A stretch of DNA of 57,392 nucleotides from JAZNQN01 sp045590195 (GCA_045590195.1 JAZNQN010000013.1:1-57392); one strand, 5' to 3'. Positions 16,332 to 25,809 are shown, counted from the stretch's first letter. Translations and numbers: made by a program. The notes: generated by a model from the letters alone, not told the origin.

Positions 16332-16360
16332 ATTTTATCATATTAATATGAATAACGCAA
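16332..16360 (-). promoter_or_regulatory. Promoter of the AraC gene with internal palindrome
   Basis: On the minus strand: TTGCGT, 17 bases, TAAAAT. The spacer contains a perfect 14-bp palindrome, TCATATTAATATGA (16338-16351), well placed for a repressor to block the promoter. Confidence 0.75.
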
Positions 16361-16385
16361 GAAAATATTAAGTTTTAAATAAATG

Positions 16386-16420
16386 TTGTATTATTGTCGA
16401 AAATATTGTATTATTATAAT
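16386..16420 (+). promoter_or_regulatory. Probable promoter of the ECF sigma factor gene
   Basis: Two overlapping readings are possible: TTGTAT (16386) with TATTAT (16409) at 17 bases, or TTGTCG (16394) with TATAAT (16415) at 15 bases. The decamer TTGTATTATT is repeated at 16386 and 16406. No clear AAC...CGT-type ECF promoter is seen. Confidence 0.5.
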
Positions 16421-16445
16421 AGCATTTACGAAAGGAGGGTGCATC

Positions 16446-16982
16446 TTGGACGAATTTGTTTTAAAAATCAAGAAAGGCGATAAGCACGCTTTTGAAAAGT
16501 TATGTAACGATTATCAGCAGAAGATATATTCACTTGCATTTGGCCTTTGCGGAAACCGCGAAGATGCACTCGATATAACACAGGAAGTATTTGTTAAAAT
16601 TTATCGTGGTATTTCGAATTTTAATGGTGACAGTAGCCTTTCAACGTGGATATACCGCATTGCAAAAAATGCATCATATGATTTTTTAAGAAAAAGCAAA
16701 AGGAATATGGAAGAAGAAATACCGGAAAATTTTCATAGCGACGAGGTGTTAACTCCGGAAGAGGCTGTATTAAATAGCGAAAAAATTGAATTTATCCGCC
16801 ACTGCATTGAACAAATTCCTGTAAAATATAAAACACCGCTTTTGCTTCGCGAATATCAAAATCTTCAATATTCGGAAATTGCAGAAATTCTTGATATCAG
16901 CGAGGGAACAGTTAAGTCAAGAATTTTCAGGGCAAGAGAATATCTTTTGAAAATTATTTCAGAAAATAGAGATATTTTATAA
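16446..16982 (+). CDS. ECF (group 4) RNA polymerase sigma factor
   Basis: The protein has 178 residues from a TTG at 16446, chosen because AAAGGAGGG lies 7 bases upstream. Region 2 has QEVFVKIYRGISNF and TWIYRIAKNASYDFLR; region 4 has YSEIAEILDISEGTVKSRIFRARE. Regions 1 and 3 are absent, as in extracytoplasmic-function factors. The downstream gene is its membrane anti-sigma factor, so it should be released by an envelope signal. The regulon is unknown. Confidence 0.93.
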   Translation: MDEFVLKIKKGDKHAFEKLCNDYQQKIYSLAFGLCGNREDALDITQEVFVKIYRGISNFNGDSSLSTWIYRIAKNASYDFLRKSKRNMEEEIPENFHSDEVLTPEEAVLNSEKIEFIRHCIEQIPVKYKTPLLLREYQNLQYSEIAEILDISEGTVKSRIFRAREYLLKIISENRDIL

Positions 16983-17034
16983 AGTTGGGAACTTTTCAAT
17001 AAATAAGCCGTCAAAATATGCAGGAGGAAGAGTA

Positions 17035-17844
17035 ATGGACTGCAATAATTTTAAAATAAAAATTTCCGCTTTGATTGATGGAGAAATTTCTGAAAATGAA
17101 AAGCGGGAGATAGAAGAACATTTAAATAGTTGTGAGCAATGCCGAAAAATGCGCGAAACATATGAAAATCTTTCCGGAAGCATAAAAGTAAGCGAAGAAA
17201 AAATACCGGAAGATTTTAAAGTTAAACTTCCAATTGAAAAAAGAAAAGTTATTAGTATTTTTCGAGGGCACGAAGGAGTTGCATCTGCAATTGCGGCCGC
17301 AATTGCACTGATTATATTTGCTGGTGGAATTTCCGGTGACAAGTATAAAGCTCCCGTTGTTTTAGAAACAACGCCTGTGGCTGATGCCCGTATTTTAAAA
17401 AATGATGAACAACTGCCTGATGTAACAGCTACGCCCGAAACAGTAGTTGCCGATGCTACAGCGCAAAAACGAAATGAAAAATCTTTGCCTGAATTCACAC
17501 CGGAAGCAACCGCGAAAATCCAGCCTGATGAAAGTACTGAAGAGAAAACATTATCGGTTGCCGAAGAGAGTGATAATACAGCATTGCGAGATGGTGCTGT
17601 GCCTGAAAAAGTAAGTGCAGGCGGTGGCGGCGGTTCTTCTTCTGCTATGGCAATTATTACAAATGAAATCGATGAAATAATCAATTTTCAAATGCCTGAC
17701 ATCAGCGAATTTGCCGACGAAGGAGTTTATAATTACTTAAAAGAGAAGCTTTTGGATATACAAAGAAAAGCAAAAGAAAATTCAGTAGATATTGTTACTG
17801 AATTTGAAGAACTTAAAGCAGAAATAAACAATGCAAAAAAATAA
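17035..17844 (+). CDS. Membrane anti-sigma factor with zinc-finger domain
   Basis: The protein has 269 residues. The N-terminal ZAS domain carries HxxxCxxC with His29, Cys33 and Cys36 and would bind the sigma factor encoded just upstream. One membrane helix lies at about 80-100. A long Thr/Glu-rich extracytoplasmic stretch leads to a Gly-rich hinge (AGGGGGSSS near 200) and a helical C-terminus. The extracellular part probably receives the signal, with RseP-like proteolysis one possible release route (rseP is at 23140). GGAGGAAGAG precedes the ATG. Confidence 0.88.
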   Translation: MDCNNFKIKISALIDGEISENEKREIEEHLNSCEQCRKMRETYENLSGSIKVSEEKIPEDFKVKLPIEKRKVISIFRGHEGVASAIAAAIALIIFAGGISGDKYKAPVVLETTPVADARILKNDEQLPDVTATPETVVADATAQKRNEKSLPEFTPEATAKIQPDESTEEKTLSVAEESDNTALRDGAVPEKVSAGGGGGSSSAMAIITNEIDEIINFQMPDISEFADEGVYNYLKEKLLDIQRKAKENSVDIVTEFEELKAEINNAKK

Positions 17845-17866
17845 CGGGATATCCCGTTATTTTTTG
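17841..17866. terminator. Bidirectional terminator between anti-sigma gene and rodA
   Basis: Arms ATAACGGG (17841-17848) and CCCGTTAT (17853-17860) are followed by TTTTTG on the plus strand and preceded by a run of A (T on the minus strand). It overlaps the anti-sigma stop and rodA's last codons. Confidence 0.92.
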
Positions 17867-18984
17867 TTTGAAAGCATATTTGATTTGTTTTCTTTGCAGA
17901 TGTTTAAAATCATCATTATTGCTATAAGCGAGGTTAGCATACTAGAGCCGCCGTAGCTTACAAATGGTAGCGGGATACCTGTAACAGGAGTAAGGCCGAT
18001 GCACATTCCGATATTTTCAAAAGTGTGGAACAAAAACATAGCACCAACGCCACTGCAAATAAGCTGACTTTGCAATTCTTCGCATTTTGAGGCAATTTTG
18101 AAACACTTAACAATTATTGTAATGAGCAGAGCAAAAATAATAATACATCCAACAAAACCCATTTCTTCGCCGATAACTGCAAAAACAAAGTCGGTTTGTT
18201 TCTCTGGAAGATGGCCAAGTTGTGTTTGAATTCCGCTAAAAAGGCCGTTGCCCCAAATTTTCCCCGAACCAATTGCAATTTTCGATTGTGTTACATGATA
18301 GCCGGCGCCCAGAGGGTCTGCTTCGGGATTTAAAAAGGCAAAAAACCTGTCTTTCTGATAATCCTTTAAAATAAAAAACCAGAGTATTGGAGCAAACGCC
18401 GCGAAAGCGCCAACAGCGCCCAAAATATATTTCCAACTGATTTTTGCAACAAATAACATTATAACAGTAATAGTTATGAAAACCATAGCTGTACCGTAGT
18501 CAGGCTGAAGTAAAATCAGAAAAATGTTTGCTCCTGCATGAAGTAGCAGTAACAACAAGGTTTTCGGCTCATTGATTTTTTCCTGAACGCGGCAGATATG
18601 CCATGCAAAAGTAAATATAAATGTTACCTTAACAATTTCAGCCGGTTGAATACCAATAAAACCAAATCTTATCCAGCCCCTTGTTCCAACTTCGTCGCCT
18701 TCTCCTATAAACAGAACCAAAATTAATATCAAAACATTAAAGCCAATGAGGTAAGGCGATACTTTGCTTATGGCTGATAAATTCAAATGCATACCTGCAA
18801 TTATTATTGATGTTCCAATCAGTACAGCTCCACCCTGAACAAGAATATATCTTAGCGATCCAAGCGACCTTGTTGCGCTGATTATAGCCAGAAAACCAAT
18901 TATAATGGCAGCTGCAACGCAAAAACAAATCAAAGAATCAAATTTGCTGAAAAAAGTATTCTTTTTTTCTTTTGCAGATTTCAA
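17857..18984 (-). CDS. rodA: Rod-shape peptidoglycan polymerase RodA
   Basis: The protein has 375 residues and about ten membrane helices. SEDS-family motifs are QPDYGTAMVF, the catalytic-loop region around HLPEKQTDFVFAVIGEEMG, and GGSSML near the C-terminus. RodA polymerises glycan strands for cell elongation with a class B PBP, which is not encoded nearby. FtsW and SpoVE are relatives; the QTQLGHLPEKQTDF form favours RodA. It has its own promoter at 19015-19043. Confidence 0.9.
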   Translation of the reverse strand: MKSAKEKKNTFFSKFDSLICFCVAAAIIIGFLAIISATRSLGSLRYILVQGGAVLIGTSIIIAGMHLNLSAISKVSPYLIGFNVLILILVLFIGEGDEVGTRGWIRFGFIGIQPAEIVKVTFIFTFAWHICRVQEKINEPKTLLLLLLHAGANIFLILLQPDYGTAMVFITITVIMLFVAKISWKYILGAVGAFAAFAPILWFFILKDYQKDRFFAFLNPEADPLGAGYHVTQSKIAIGSGKIWGNGLFSGIQTQLGHLPEKQTDFVFAVIGEEMGFVGCIIIFALLITIIVKCFKIASKCEELQSQLICSGVGAMFLFHTFENIGMCIGLTPVTGIPLPFVSYGGSSMLTSLIAIMMILNICKENKSNMLSNKK

Positions 18985-19014
18985 TTTATCACCTCAATCT
19001 CATAATATAAAGAA

Positions 19015-19043
19015 AGTATATCACACAATTAGTAAATTAACAA
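19015..19043 (-). promoter_or_regulatory. Promoter of rodA
   Basis: On the minus strand: TTGTTA, 17 bases, TATACT, about 30 bases before the rodA start at 18984. Confidence 0.8.
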
Positions 19044-19137
19044 GTTAAAAATTTACTTTTTCAAGAAATATTAGTAAATTGTGAAGGAAATTTTTATTCT
19101 GTGTCGAAATAAATATATTTGAAAGGGGAGTATTCAG

Positions 19138-19836
19138 GTGAAATATAAAAGAGTAATGATAAAAGTTAGTGGCGAGGCTTTGGCCGGCGACACAGGTTTT
19201 GGTCTTGATTTTGATACAATTAACGATATTGCAAAACAAATTGCCCGCTGTGCAAACGAAGGAGCAGAGATTGCAATGGTTGTCGGAGGTGGAAACTTCT
19301 GGCGTGGAAGAAGCGGCAAAGATATGGACAGAACAAGAGCTGACCATATGGGAATGCTTGCAACTGTTATTAACGCTTTGGCGCTTTGTGATGCACTTGA
19401 AGGCATTGGTGTTCCTACAAGAGTACAAACAGGTATTGAAATGCGCCAGATTGCTGAGCCGTATATAAGAGGCAAGGCTGACCGTCATCTCGACAAAGGA
19501 AGAATAGTAATTTTTGGTTGTGGAACAGGTAACCCGTTCTTCTCAACAGATACTGCTGCAGCTCTTCGTGCAGCTGAAATCGGGGCAGAGGTAATTTTGC
19601 TTGCTAAAAAGGTTGATGGTGTTTATGATAAAGATCCTAACCTTTATAGCGATGCTAAGAAGTTTGACACTCTTACTTATATAGATGTTCTCAACAGAGG
19701 ACTTGGAGTTATGGATTCAACCGCAACATCACTCTGTATGGATAATAAAATTCCGATACATGTATTTGGTCTTGATGATCCGGCTAATATATACAGAGCG
19801 ATTAACGGTGAAAATATAGGAACAATTGTAGAATAA
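19138..19836 (+). CDS. pyrH: UMP kinase
   Basis: The protein has 232 residues. PyrH phosphorylates UMP to UDP. The amino-acid-kinase motifs are seen: MIKVSGEALAG at the N-terminus, VVGGGNFWRG, the MGMLATVINALAL UMP-binding segment, TGNPFFSTDTAA and KKVDGVYDKDP. The start is GTG at 19138 with AAAGGGGAG upstream. It heads the conserved pyrH-frr-uppS-cdsA-dxr-rseP run; rpsB-tsf, common upstream partners, are absent and rodA diverges instead. Confidence 0.97.
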   Translation: MKYKRVMIKVSGEALAGDTGFGLDFDTINDIAKQIARCANEGAEIAMVVGGGNFWRGRSGKDMDRTRADHMGMLATVINALALCDALEGIGVPTRVQTGIEMRQIAEPYIRGKADRHLDKGRIVIFGCGTGNPFFSTDTAAALRAAEIGAEVILLAKKVDGVYDKDPNLYSDAKKFDTLTYIDVLNRGLGVMDSTATSLCMDNKIPIHVFGLDDPANIYRAINGENIGTIVE

Positions 19837-19856
19837 TTTTAAGGAGGATTTATATT

Positions 19857-20411
19857 ATGAAAGGTTCATATCCTGAATTTGAAACAAAAATGCAAAAATG
19901 CGTTAAATTTATGGTTGAAGATTTTGGTACAATTCGTGCAGGACTTGCAAATGCAACTGTACTTGATAAAATTACTATTGATTATTATGGCACACAAACC
20001 CCTGTAAATCAGGTGGGTACAATAAGCGTGCCAGAACCACATATGCTGGTTATTCAGCCTTGGGATGCATCTTCTCTTAAAGAAATCGAAAAGGCAATTT
20101 TAACAAGCGATCTTGGTCTTACCCCTGTAAACGACGGTAAAATCATTCGTCTTTCTTTCCCTCCGCTTACAGAGGAAAGAAGAAAGGAATTTGTTAAAGT
20201 AATTAACAAAAAAAGTGAAGAAACAAAAGTTTCTATCAGAGGTATTCGCCGTGATGCAATTGAGTCTGTAAAAAAACAGCAGAAAAACGGTGAAATTACA
20301 GAGGATGATTTAAAAACAGCAGAGAAAGACATTCAGGAACTTACTGATAACTACATTAAAAAAGTTGAAGATGAAACTAAAAAGAAAGAAAAAGAGATTT
20401 TGTCAATATGA
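19857..20411 (+). CDS. frr: Ribosome recycling factor
   Basis: The protein has 184 residues, the standard length. Frr splits post-termination ribosomes with EF-G. It shows IRAGLANATVLDKI, YYGTQTPVNQVGTISVPEP, PWD, and RLSFPPLTEERRKEFVK with the helical C-terminus. AAGGAGG precedes the ATG; ATGA overlap with uppS. Confidence 0.98.
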   Translation: MKGSYPEFETKMQKCVKFMVEDFGTIRAGLANATVLDKITIDYYGTQTPVNQVGTISVPEPHMLVIQPWDASSLKEIEKAILTSDLGLTPVNDGKIIRLSFPPLTEERRKEFVKVINKKSEETKVSIRGIRRDAIESVKKQQKNGEITEDDLKTAEKDIQELTDNYIKKVEDETKKKEKEILSI

Positions 20412-21142
20412 TTTTTAAAAAGATTGATAAAAAGGTTGATTTTAACAAGCTGCCCGCTCATATAGGAATTATTATGGACGGTAACGGCAGATGGGCTAAA
20501 AAACGTGGCCTTTCCCGTAGTATGGGGCATTCTGCCGGTGCAGAAACATTTAAAAAAATTGTAACCGTATGCGGTGAGATAGGTGTTTCCTATCTTACCG
20601 TCTATGCTTTTTCAACTGAAAATTGGGGGAGACCTCAGGAAGAAGTTGACAATTTAATGAAACTTTTGAGCGACTATATAAGACGTTCGAAAGATGAACT
20701 TGCCGATAAAAATGTTAAGGTAAATATTATAGGCGAACGCAATATGCTAAGTGAAAAACTTCTTGGCGAAATTCAAGACCTTGAAGAGTTTACGAAAAAT
20801 AATACAGGTATTGTTTTAAATATTGCACTCAGCTACGGTGGCAGACAGGAAATTTTAAATGCAGCAAAGCGCTGTGCGGCCGAATATGCTGAAGGAAAAA
20901 TTTCGCTTGAAGATATTACTGAAAAAACGCTTTCGGATTATATGTATACATCAGGGCAACCTGACCCAGACCTTATTATAAGACCAAGCGGAGAAAAACG
21001 TACAAGTAATTTCCTGTTGTGGCAATCAGCATATTCTGAGTATTGCTTTATGGATGTTTTGTGGCCATCATTTACTAAAAAACATTTGCTTGAAGCTATT
21101 TGGGAATACCAAAACAGAAACAGGAGATTTGGCAAAGTTTAA
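20408..21142 (+). CDS. uppS: Isoprenyl transferase (undecaprenyl diphosphate synthase)
   Basis: The protein has 244 residues. It makes the C55 lipid carrier for cell-wall synthesis by cis-condensation of IPP. It has IIMDGNGRWAKKRGLSR with the catalytic Asp and the phosphate-binding GNGRWA, YAFSTENWGRP, and the C-terminal PDPDLIIRPSGEKRTSNFLLWQ region. It overlaps frr by 4 bases. Confidence 0.97.
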   Translation: MIFKKIDKKVDFNKLPAHIGIIMDGNGRWAKKRGLSRSMGHSAGAETFKKIVTVCGEIGVSYLTVYAFSTENWGRPQEEVDNLMKLLSDYIRRSKDELADKNVKVNIIGERNMLSEKLLGEIQDLEEFTKNNTGIVLNIALSYGGRQEILNAAKRCAAEYAEGKISLEDITEKTLSDYMYTSGQPDPDLIIRPSGEKRTSNFLLWQSAYSEYCFMDVLWPSFTKKHLLEAIWEYQNRNRRFGKV

Positions 21143-21160
21143 CTTTGGAGGTACATAGTA

Positions 21161-21961
21161 TTGAAAAATAGATTGATTACAGGTTTAATATTAGTTGCGT
21201 TACTTGTGGTAGTGCTTTTGGCCGACAGTATGCTTCTGCAAATAGTTGCGTTTCTTGCTGGTGCACTTGTGCTTTACGAGCTTTATAAAGCAACTGGAAT
21301 AATTGAGCAGAAAACAATTTTTGTAATGGGCTTTTTACCCCTCGCGGCACTTTGGCTTAATAATCCTACATTGATTGGACTTTTTACATTTATTTATGTT
21401 GTTTTACTTTTTACTTGTCTGCTTGTTATGAAAAGCAAACTGAGTTTTAACGACATTGCTTTGGTATTTTTTATAAGCTATGCCTTTGTATTTATGATAA
21501 AGCATTTAGTTATGGTAAGGCGGATGAGTGATATAGGCGCAATTGCCATATGGGCTGTTTTTGTAGGAGCATGCCTTAGTGATACGTTTGCATATTTTTG
21601 CGGTACACTTTTTGGAAAACATAAACTTGCCCCTTCGATAAGCCCTAAAAAAACTGTTGAAGGCTCGGTTGGTGCAATTTTGGGAACAATTTTGTCATTT
21701 CTCGTATATGGCCTTGTAATTGTTCTTGCAACCGATTTAAAAGTTAATTTTATTTTAATTATGCTCCTTGGCTTTGTTTGTTCAGTTTTTGCGCAGTTTG
21801 GAGATTTGTCGGCATCTGTTATCAAAAGGGAATGTCAGATAAAGGATTTTGGCTCACTCTTCCCGGGACATGGCGGATTGATGGACAGACTTGACAGTAT
21901 TTTGTTTGTAGCTCCGGTAGTATATTATCTTTTAAAAATGCTTCCTGTTATTACAGTTTAA
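21161..21961 (+). CDS. cdsA: Phosphatidate cytidylyltransferase
   Basis: The protein has 266 residues with about seven membrane helices. CdsA makes CDP-diacylglycerol for phospholipid synthesis. The signature near the C-terminus reads KDFGSLFPGHGGLMDRLDS, preceded by SDTFAYFCG and SPKKTVEGS. The start is a TTG at 21161 after GGAGGTACATAG. Confidence 0.96.
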   Translation: MKNRLITGLILVALLVVVLLADSMLLQIVAFLAGALVLYELYKATGIIEQKTIFVMGFLPLAALWLNNPTLIGLFTFIYVVLLFTCLLVMKSKLSFNDIALVFFISYAFVFMIKHLVMVRRMSDIGAIAIWAVFVGACLSDTFAYFCGTLFGKHKLAPSISPKKTVEGSVGAILGTILSFLVYGLVIVLATDLKVNFILIMLLGFVCSVFAQFGDLSASVIKRECQIKDFGSLFPGHGGLMDRLDSILFVAPVVYYLLKMLPVITV

Positions 21962-21971
21962 AGGAGATTTT

Positions 21972-23111
21972 ATGAAAAAAGTTTCAGTTCTTGGCTGTAC
22001 GGGTTCAATTGGAACCCAGGCGCTTGATGTTATAGAACATTCCTCATCGCTTTGTGCTTATGCAATTGCGGCCAATAAAAGTGTTGATGAGGTTGAAAAA
22101 ATAGCCAGAAAATTTAAACCGGCGTTTGCTGCAATGTATAATGAAGATGCCGCAAAGGATTTAAAAGTCCGCCTTTCAGACACTTCTGTTAAAGTTTTAA
22201 GTGGTATAGAAGGCGTTTGTCAGGCAGCTTGCGTATCAGACATAGCACTTACGGCAATGAGCGGCAGTGTTGGAATTTTGCCAACACTTGCGGCTGTAAA
22301 AGAAGGTAAAGAAATAGCACTTGCCAATAAAGAAACAATGGTTTGTGCCGGCGACATTATAAATTGTGAAGCCCGAAAAAGTGGCAGTAAAATTCTACCT
22401 GTTGATAGTGAACATGGCGCAATTTTTCAGTGCATAAGAGATGAGAGAAAATATCTTAAAAAGATTTTACTAACAGCTTCAGGTGGCCCTTTTTTCGGCA
22501 AAACCCGTAAGGAACTTGAAAATATAACTCCTGCCGATGCGCTTAAACACCCCAATTGGGATATGGGTGCTAAGATTACTATTGATAGCGCAACTCTTTT
22601 CAATAAAGGGCTTGAAGTTATTGAAGCGGTTAGGCTTTTTGGAGTAAAACCTTCACAAATAGAAGTTTTGGTTCACAGGCAAAGCATAGTTCATTCTATG
22701 GTTTGTTTTGAAGATAATTCTGTTATTGCACAACTTGGTAACCCTGATATGCGAATTCCTATAGCGTACGCACTGAATTACCCTGAAAGGCAAAAAAATC
22801 CTTCAAGCGAGGCAAACTTTTTTGAAATTTCAACGCTAACTTTTGATAAGCCTGATATTGAAACGTTCAGAGGTTTGGCACTTGCGTACAAAGCTATTGA
22901 AATTGGCGGAAGTATGCCGGCGGTTTATAATGGCGCAAACGAAGAAGCTGTTGCAGCATTCCTTAGTGGTAATTGTTCTTTTCTTGGCATAGCAGAACTT
23001 GTTGAAAAAGCAATGGATAACCACAAAACAGTTATAAATCCAGATTTGGAGAGTATAATAGATAGCGACAGACAGGCGAGAATATTTGTTCGCAATCTTT
23101 TAAATAAATAA
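21972..23111 (+). CDS. dxr: 1-deoxy-D-xylulose 5-phosphate reductoisomerase
   Basis: The protein has 379 residues. It converts DXP to MEP in the non-mevalonate isoprenoid pathway. The NADPH loop GCTGSIGTQALDVI begins at residue 8. LANKETMVCAG, the metal-binding PVDSEHGAIFQ, the TASGGPF loop and HPNWDMGAKITIDSATL follow in order. AAGGAG precedes the ATG, 10 bases after cdsA. Confidence 0.97.
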   Translation: MKKVSVLGCTGSIGTQALDVIEHSSSLCAYAIAANKSVDEVEKIARKFKPAFAAMYNEDAAKDLKVRLSDTSVKVLSGIEGVCQAACVSDIALTAMSGSVGILPTLAAVKEGKEIALANKETMVCAGDIINCEARKSGSKILPVDSEHGAIFQCIRDERKYLKKILLTASGGPFFGKTRKELENITPADALKHPNWDMGAKITIDSATLFNKGLEVIEAVRLFGVKPSQIEVLVHRQSIVHSMVCFEDNSVIAQLGNPDMRIPIAYALNYPERQKNPSSEANFFEISTLTFDKPDIETFRGLALAYKAIEIGGSMPAVYNGANEEAVAAFLSGNCSFLGIAELVEKAMDNHKTVINPDLESIIDSDRQARIFVRNLLNK

Positions 23112-23139
23112 TTGGTATCCACTTGAAAAGAGGAATATT

Positions 23140-24141
23140 TTGGTAATCGTATTTGCAATTTTAATTTTTGGTTTTTTAATTTTCATTCACGAACTTGGTC
23201 ATTTTCTTACGGCAAAAATGTTTAATGTTAAAGTTCACGAATTTGCTATTGGAATGGGCCCTGCAATTTTTAAAAAACAAAAGGGAGAAGTTTTGTATTC
23301 ACTTCGAGCACTTCCGCTAGGAGGATATGTTAAAATCGAAGGGGAAGACGGCGATTCAGATGATGAACGTTCATTTGGTAAAATTCATCCTTTTAAAAGA
23401 ATAATTGTTCTGTCCGCAGGTGCGTTTATGAACATTTTAACCGGGTTTGTAATTTTTGTTATTATTTATTCGCTTGCGGGAGGAGTTTTAGTCCCTGTAG
23501 TGGATGAAGTTATTGAAAATTCACCTGCATACCATGCAGGCATTTTACCGGGCGACAGAATTGTTGAGGTTAATGGCAGTTCTGTTCACATTCAGAGCGA
23601 TGTTACATTTTCGCTTTACTTAAACGGCGGAAACACCGCTGAGATAAAAGTTATGCGTGATAACGAAAAGTTGAGTTTTTATATAACTCCCGCCATGGAA
23701 GATGGAAGGTATATAATAGGTTTTTACCCGACAGTTTCAGAAAAAAGCTTTTTGGGCGTGATTTATAACGCGTTCTACAATACTTTTTTTGTTGTAAGAG
23801 TAGTTGTACAGTCGCTTAAAATGATGCTTACAGGAAATGTTTCTCTCTCTGATATGTCAGGACCTGTGGGAATTGTAGGAGAAATCGGCAAGGCGGCACA
23901 AAGTGGATTTTTAGAAGTTCTTAATTTTGCTGCTATGATTGCAGTAAACCTTGGAATTATGAACTTGTTGCCTTTCCCCGCACTTGACGGAGGAAGAATT
24001 GTTTTTGCGGCTATTGAAGGAATTTTCAAAAAGCCGTTAAAACCCGAAATAGAAGGTTATGTTCATGCAATCGGGCTTTTAATATTGTTTGGCCTTATGA
24101 TTGTAATAACATTTTCAGATATCAGTAAACTATTTACTTAA
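23140..24141 (+). CDS. rseP: Site-2 (RIP) zinc metalloprotease RseP
   Basis: The protein has 333 residues. The active site HELGH lies in the first helix (about 18-22) and the second metal motif is NLLPFPALDGG near 275. A PDZ domain at about 110-190 separates the membrane halves. It cleaves membrane-embedded substrates such as anti-sigma factors and could act on the one at 17035. The start is a TTG at 23140 with AGAGGAATAT upstream. Confidence 0.95.
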   Translation: MVIVFAILIFGFLIFIHELGHFLTAKMFNVKVHEFAIGMGPAIFKKQKGEVLYSLRALPLGGYVKIEGEDGDSDDERSFGKIHPFKRIIVLSAGAFMNILTGFVIFVIIYSLAGGVLVPVVDEVIENSPAYHAGILPGDRIVEVNGSSVHIQSDVTFSLYLNGGNTAEIKVMRDNEKLSFYITPAMEDGRYIIGFYPTVSEKSFLGVIYNAFYNTFFVVRVVVQSLKMMLTGNVSLSDMSGPVGIVGEIGKAAQSGFLEVLNFAAMIAVNLGIMNLLPFPALDGGRIVFAAIEGIFKKPLKPEIEGYVHAIGLLILFGLMIVITFSDISKLFT

Positions 24142-24152
24142 CGGAGGTTTAA

Positions 24153-24608
24153 ATGAGCAGAAAAAACGCAAGAGAAGATACTTTCAGAATTATATTTGAA
24201 TCTTTAATCAACACACTTGAGCCTGAAGAATATCTTGAAAACTACTTCGATTCCATTGGTGCTGACGAAGAAGCAGAGGAAACAGCTTTCCTTAACAAAC
24301 CAGTTGGCAATGATAACGAGTATGTTACAAGTACACTTAAAGGTGTTTTGGAGAAAAAAGAAGAACTTGACAAAATCATTTCAGAAAATCTTATTGACTG
24401 GAATGTTGATAGAATTTCAAAAGTTAGTGTTGCAGCTATGAGGCTTGCGCTTTACGAAATTATGTATGCAGATGATATTCCTGTAAGTGTAGCTGTTAAC
24501 GAAGCGATTGAAATTGCTAAAAAATATGATGGACCTGATTGCGGTTCGTTTGTTAACGGAGCGCTTGGTTCGGCTGTTAAAAAGATGAACATTACAAAAT
24601 CGGAGTAG
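24153..24608 (+). CDS. nusB: Transcription antitermination factor NusB
   Basis: The protein has 151 residues. It is all-helical, with REDTFRIIFESL at the N-terminus and the conserved VAAMRLALYEIMYADDIPVSVAVNEAIEIAKKY region near the end. NusB binds boxA RNA with S10 in rRNA antitermination. It begins the nusB-xseA-xseB-ispA block, 11 bases after rseP. Confidence 0.93.
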   Translation: MSRKNAREDTFRIIFESLINTLEPEEYLENYFDSIGADEEAEETAFLNKPVGNDNEYVTSTLKGVLEKKEELDKIISENLIDWNVDRISKVSVAAMRLALYEIMYADDIPVSVAVNEAIEIAKKYDGPDCGSFVNGALGSAVKKMNITKSE

Positions 24609-24612
24609 TTTT

Positions 24613-25809
24613 ATGAATAGAAAAGCAACTGTTTCTGAAATAAATGCTTATCTTAAAAATCTTATGGATAGCGATTTAATTCTTCGCGACATATGGATTT
24701 CAGGGGAAATTTCAAACTTTAAGCATCACTATTCAGGGCATATGTATATGAGCCTGAAAGATGAAAATTCTTGTATAAGAGCTGTAATGTTTAAAGGTGC
24801 GAATATGGGCCTTTCCTTTACTCCTGAAGACGGAATGAGTGTTCTTGCCAGGGGCAGAATTTCTGTTTTTCCCCAAGGAGGCCAATATCAGCTTTATGTT
24901 GAAGAAATGATTTTAAATGGCGAGGGCGACCTTCATGTTGCATTTGAAAAACTGAAAGCTAAGCTTGAAAAAGAAGGACTTTTTGATGTACAGGCGAAAA
25001 AAGCTATTCCAAAGTTTCCTGAAACTGTTGGCGTTGTTACAAGTGCAACAGGTGCAGCGGTAAGGGATATTATAAATGTTTTAACAAGAAGATTTAAGGC
25101 AATTAATATTTTGCTCCATCCGGTTTTGGTTCAGGGTGATGGTGCCGCTGAAGAAATAGCCTCGGCAATTAAAAAATTTAATATTGATAAATGTGCCGAT
25201 GTTTTGATAGTTGGTCGTGGTGGCGGATCTATTGAAGATTTGTGGGCATTTAACGAAGAGATAGTGGCCCGTGCTATATACGAAAGCGAAATACCTGTAA
25301 TTTCTGCTGTTGGCCATGAAACAGACTTTACTATAAGCGACTTTGTTTCTGATTTAAGAGCACCTACTCCGTCGGCTGCTGCTGAACTTGCTGCGCCTGA
25401 TAGCACGGAGGTTTTAAGTTACTTAAACTCTGCTATGGCAACACTTACCAAAGATATTTCCGGTAAATTTTCCGCGGCAGGGGAGAAAACTTCTTACTTT
25501 GAAAAGCTTTTGTCGCCCGCGCAAATTAGTCTTAAAATTGATGGTAACGTACAACGACTTGATAATATTTTCACTTCCCTTGAAAACATTGTTAATTCAA
25601 AATTTGAAAAACTTGAAAGCTTACTTGCAGTTAATGCCGCTAAAATCGATGCTATGAGCCCGCTTAAAATATTGTCGAGAGGATATGGCGTAGTTTATGG
25701 TGCGGATAAAAAAGTAATTTCAGATTCCGCGATGGTATCTGTTGGCGATGAAATTAAAATTCAGCTTCACAAAGGCGAGGTTGAATGTGAAGTTAAAAAA
25801 ATCAATTAA
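24613..25809 (+). CDS. xseA: Exodeoxyribonuclease VII large subunit
   Basis: The protein has 398 residues. An N-terminal OB fold (1-100, with DIWISGEISNFK and HMYMSLKD) binds ssDNA. The catalytic middle part has VVTSATGAAVRDI, DVLIVGRGGGSIEDLWAFNEE and ISAVGHETDFT. A coiled-coil C-terminal segment binds the small subunits. The segment DLRAPTPSAAAELA is typical. The small-subunit gene follows 12 bases downstream. Confidence 0.97.
   Translation: MNRKATVSEINAYLKNLMDSDLILRDIWISGEISNFKHHYSGHMYMSLKDENSCIRAVMFKGANMGLSFTPEDGMSVLARGRISVFPQGGQYQLYVEEMILNGEGDLHVAFEKLKAKLEKEGLFDVQAKKAIPKFPETVGVVTSATGAAVRDIINVLTRRFKAINILLHPVLVQGDGAAEEIASAIKKFNIDKCADVLIVGRGGGSIEDLWAFNEEIVARAIYESEIPVISAVGHETDFTISDFVSDLRAPTPSAAAELAAPDSTEVLSYLNSAMATLTKDISGKFSAAGEKTSYFEKLLSPAQISLKIDGNVQRLDNIFTSLENIVNSKFEKLESLLAVNAAKIDAMSPLKILSRGYGVVYGADKKVISDSAMVSVGDEIKIQLHKGEVECEVKKIN

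Noticed and set aside
16977..17684. 235-residue minus-strand frame opposite the anti-sigma factor gene
   Set aside because: Ser/Ala-rich composition mirrors the Thr/Glu/Ala-rich sense protein; the sense gene has a clear zinc-finger domain and operon context.
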